From a virus, in the IMG/VR virus record IMGVR_UViG_3300030098_005115, positions 1 through 56,959 of that record: a DNA stretch of 56,959 bases. The stretch is one strand, 5' to 3'. The notes under the pieces were generated by a model. It was not told the origin of the DNA and did not search any database. It saw only the letters and a program-made list of their open reading frames with translations. Made by a program: the position numbers and the translations under genes. Numbering within the stretch: the first letter of the stretch is position 1; the number at the start of each line of letters is the position of its first letter. Shown in pieces: positions 54,431-56,959 of the stretch.

Positions 54431-54861
54431 TGGCTAGTAATATACAATACCCTGAAGATGTAGCTGTTTGGTTTGTTGAAGGTGACTCACTCGCCTTAGT
54501 TACCAATGTTGACAGTGCCGGTACAGCCAGATCTTCTTCTAGGAAGAAATGGAAAGCGATAGAAGAATCTGTCTCTAATGGCTTGTTACTGCACTATTAC
54601 GGGGAACCAAACCCTGTAACTGCTATTACAGACACTCCAGATATTGACAATACTTTACACAGTGCTCTTGTAGACTATGTAAAAAGATGTTTATATATGG
54701 ATAGGGCAGGGGCTTCAAGAGACCCTAATGTTGCACAAACCTCAATGGCTTTGATGGGTCAACACGAAAAAAGATTTAATGACATTCTAAAAAGATTTGG
54801 AATGAGAAAAAGAGATAAGACTGGCGGTACTCGTGCAGTTTTACCTTTTAATTTTACATAA
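54427..54861 (+). CDS. Connector-like protein, 144 aa (unit B)
   Basis: Counterpart of 10277, with PEDVAVWFVEGDSLALVTNV near the start and a C-terminal helix LVDYVKRCLYMDRAGASRDP. It ends in a basic stretch (KRFGMRKRDKTGG). ATGA overlap with the gene before. Likely a joining protein. Confidence 0.6.
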   Translation: MMASNIQYPEDVAVWFVEGDSLALVTNVDSAGTARSSSRKKWKAIEESVSNGLLLHYYGEPNPVTAITDTPDIDNTLHSALVDYVKRCLYMDRAGASRDPNVAQTSMALMGQHEKRFNDILKRFGMRKRDKTGGTRAVLPFNFT

Positions 54862-54862
54862 C

Positions 54863-54902
54863 TGTTTGTATAGGGAGTGGTTCTTGCCCCGCAAGACAAA
54901 CA
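54863..54902 (+). terminator. Two-part hairpin before the fibre-accessory gene
   Basis: TGTTTGT (54863-54869) pairs with ACAAACA (54896-54902), and inside it CTTGC (54883-54887) pairs with GCAAG (54891-54895). It ends the connector genes and leads into the fibre genes. Possible attenuator or RNA-processing site. The unit-A equivalent gap has GATATC palindromes instead. Confidence 0.5.
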
Positions 54903-54921
54903 AAATTAGCAGGAGAACACT

Positions 54922-55257
54922 ATGGCTAACCTACAAAAATTTAGGGCCCATGAATCATTAAACGTTGAGACGGCTGGAGAATGGCAAGTACAAAGTGCTG
55001 TTACGGCTGATGCTGATGGAGTTGCTGTTGATGTAACTAGCTATCATCAAGTTCATCTAATGTCTGATAATGATTTTTATTTTACTTTTAATACCACTGG
55101 GACAGATTCCGACATAAATACATCTAACGACCTTTACTTAAAAGGTGGTGACACAATATACACATTAAAGGTACCTCGAGGTCTTGGCAATTCTGTACAT
55201 TTAATAATGGAACGAAAAGGTAGCTCTGATGCAACAGTTAGAGTTATCCTAGCTTAG
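54922..55257 (+). CDS. Small fibre-associated protein, MANLQKF family (unit B)
   Basis: 111-aa counterpart of 11606, starting MANLQKFRAHESLNVETAGE, beta-rich with VHLMSDNDFYFTFNTTGTDS and a VHLIMERKGSSD ending. Ribosome site AGCAGGAGAACACT. It lies directly before the fibre gene, as in unit A. Confidence 0.55.
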   Translation: MANLQKFRAHESLNVETAGEWQVQSAVTADADGVAVDVTSYHQVHLMSDNDFYFTFNTTGTDSDINTSNDLYLKGGDTIYTLKVPRGLGNSVHLIMERKGSSDATVRVILA

Positions 55258-55267
55258 GGGGTGCACG

Positions 55268-56959
55268 ATGGCTTTTATTACAACAACAGCAAATTCAATT
55301 TCTTCAGGGGGTACGATTTCTGGATCTATAACAATAGAGGGAGATTTGACTGTAAATGGAGATGGAGCAGGAGCTTATGACGAGATTGTAGATGGTAATT
55401 TAAGAATATCATCTACTAACAAATTAGAATTTGGAGATACGGGAACATATATACACCAATCTGCGGATGGAGTTTTAGATTTAGTAAGTGATACAGAGAT
55501 AGAAATAAACGCTACGACCATAGATGTTAATGGTGCTATGGAAGTCAGTGGCACTTTAACTGCTTCCGATGATTTGGTAGTTAGTGATGAATTAAGACCT
55601 TACGAAATAAGAGCTGATGGAACTAGTGGTGTTAGATTGGCAAATAGTCAAGGTGGTATTGTTGGTTATTTAGGATTAAGAAGTAGCGGTAATTATGGAT
55701 CAGGTTTAAAGTTAGAAGATGATATAGGCTCTATAATATTTGGTAGTGATTCAGATTATTCTGTTAAATACGATTCAACTTCTGATGCTCTTGAAATAAT
55801 TGAAGGTATAACAAGTGCGAGTGAAACCGTGTTATTTTCAATTAATTCCGATTCTGTAATTAGTCTATCTAATAACGATTTAGGAACTGGCAACACCCTT
55901 TTCGGAAAAGATACAGGCGATGCAATAGCATCTGGAGGAAATTATAATGTTGCTATAGGGCAAGATGCTCTTGGAGAAAACACTACTGCTGATGCAAGTA
56001 CTGCTATTGGGTACGAGTCTCAATTAGCACAAAATGGGGGATATAATACAACTGTAGGTTATCAGTCTATGAAACTCACAGGCGGAGGTACATGTTATTC
56101 TAATGTTGGTATCGGTAGCTTTGCTCTTTATAGACATTCAGGTCAATATGCAGTAGCTATTGGAGAGGCGGCAGGCTATACTAACTCTGCTCATTATACG
56201 ACTGCTATCGGAGCAGAATCATTAAGAAATAATACAGATGGTCAATTTAATACTGCGGTAGGTTATGGCTCTTTAAAGACTAATGTAGATGGTGATAAAA
56301 ATACAGCGATAGGTTATAAATCATTATTTACTTTTGAAGCAGATACAGATGGACATGGTTTAAATTCTGCACTTGGTTGGGAATCTGGAATGGATTTAAC
56401 TACAGGGACAGAGAACACCTTAGTAGGAGCAACCGCAGGTGGGAATTTAACAGACGGAGACCAAAATACTGCTTTAGGTGCTTACGCATTGGGGCAAACA
56501 ATAGCTGGATCTAATCATAATACTGCACTTGGATATTATGCTTGTGGAGCTGGGGACATAACAAATAGTGGAATAACAGCAGTTGGTGCATACGCTTTGG
56601 CTGAAAATGTAGGTGGTCAAAAAAATGTTGCTGTAGGATTTCAAGCAGGAAATGTGCTTACAGCAGGTAGTCAAAATACTATTGTCGGATATGATGCAGA
56701 TACAGATGATAACTCAGCCACCAATCAAACTGTCATAGGAAGTGAAGTAACAGGTGTAGCTGATAACTCTGTAACTCTTGGAAATGCAAGTGTTACTGCG
56801 GTTTATATGGCTTCAGATAGTGGGGCAATAGTTCATTGTGCTGGTATAGGCGATGGTACTGATACATTAGTTGCTATTGACACATCTAATAATGTAAAAA
56901 TAAATGGTGCTGGTGTTCAAGATACGGGAAATCCCGGTTGGACATTTATAGCTGGTAAT
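55268..56959 (+). CDS. Tail fibre with YadA-like head repeats (unit B), 3' end missing
   Basis: Open frame of 564 codons running off the window. The N-terminal ~200 residues are a beta-rich shaft (GGTISGSITIEGDLTVNG, VDGNLRISSTNKLEFGDTG). From about 205 on come beta-roll repeats (NVAIGQDALGEN, TAIGYESQL, NTAVGYGSLKTN, NTAIGYKSL). The last ~130 residues closely match the unit-A fibre, ending in the exact repeat. Continuing in frame at 13781 would add 140 residues with the S74 chaperone, giving about 704 aa. Confidence 0.85.
   Translation, partial: MAFITTTANSISSGGTISGSITIEGDLTVNGDGAGAYDEIVDGNLRISSTNKLEFGDTGTYIHQSADGVLDLVSDTEIEINATTIDVNGAMEVSGTLTASDDLVVSDELRPYEIRADGTSGVRLANSQGGIVGYLGLRSSGNYGSGLKLEDDIGSIIFGSDSDYSVKYDSTSDALEIIEGITSASETVLFSINSDSVISLSNNDLGTGNTLFGKDTGDAIASGGNYNVAIGQDALGENTTADASTAIGYESQLAQNGGYNTTVGYQSMKLTGGGTCYSNVGIGSFALYRHSGQYAVAIGEAAGYTNSAHYTTAIGAESLRNNTDGQFNTAVGYGSLKTNVDGDKNTAIGYKSLFTFEADTDGHGLNSALGWESGMDLTTGTENTLVGATAGGNLTDGDQNTALGAYALGQTIAGSNHNTALGYYACGAGDITNSGITAVGAYALAENVGGQKNVAVGFQAGNVLTAGSQNTIVGYDADTDDNSATNQTVIGSEVTGVADNSVTLGNASVTAVYMASDSGAIVHCAGIGDGTDTLVAIDTSNNVKINGAGVQDTGNPGWTFIAGN
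56871..56959 (+). repeat. 89-bp exact direct repeat, copy 2 (window end)
   Basis: Identical base for base to 13692-13780 and in the same codon phase of a homologous fibre gene. It ends at the last base of the window, as expected where an assembly graph breaks or wraps at a repeat. Confidence 0.95.

Overview
The window is double-stranded DNA of tailed bacteriophage origin. It is AT-rich, densely packed with overlapping genes, and uses strong GGAGG-type ribosome sites, so the host is probably a bacterium. There are packaging, portal, scaffold and capsid genes but no tape measure, sheath or tail-tube gene. A large tail protein and a very long probable ejection protein follow the capsid genes. 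Together these point to a short-tailed phage (podovirus-like). I see nothing that identifies the host. An aquatic metagenome source is only a guess.

The striking point is that the virion-morphogenesis module occurs twice, in the same order and with diverged sequences. Unit A (1 to about 13.7 kb) has a few leftward small genes (1-1986), a divergent intergenic region with TATACTGTATA-type sites, then rightward TerS, TerL, portal, scaffold, capsid, a small capsid-associated protein, four connector or small virion genes and a tail fibre. Unit B has rightward tail and ejection genes (14.2-27.0 kb), a leftward block of about 40 small early genes (27.0-39.9 kb), a 690-bp AT-rich divergent region with tandem repeats, and rightward TerS, TerL, lysis genes, portal, scaffold, capsid, basic proteins, connectors and a second tail fibre that runs off the window end.

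The last 89 bases of the window (56871-56959) are identical to 13692-13780 inside the unit-A fibre gene, and the reading frames agree. If 56959 is continued at 13781, the unit-B fibre gains its missing C-terminal self-cleaving chaperone domain, and positions 13781-56959 form a closed 43,179-bp map with exactly one copy of each phage function. Arginine codon use (AGG common, CGA rare) links 14.5-27 kb with the second module rather than with the first 13 kb. The simplest reading is one complete circularly mapped phage genome (B) joined to a fragment of a related phage (A) through a conserved stretch of the fibre gene. This could be an assembly chimera or a real recombinant or cointegrate.

How the genes fit together: the small and large terminases package DNA through the portal into a shell built on the scaffold. 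Connector proteins, the 830-aa tail protein, C1q-like and S74 fibres form the tail. The 351-, 231-, 297- and 1799-aa proteins are probable internal or ejection proteins. Holin-like peptides and an M15-type endolysin lyse the host. The leftward early block carries an ArdC-type antirestriction protein, a Cas4/RecB-like nuclease, a possible ssDNA-binding protein, two further PD-(D/E)XK-type proteins, an HNH nuclease, zinc-ribbon proteins, membrane peptides and many unknown small proteins. It is served by repeated TTGGAA-N19-TATAAY promoters. No DNA polymerase, primase, helicase, RNA polymerase or integrase is visible.
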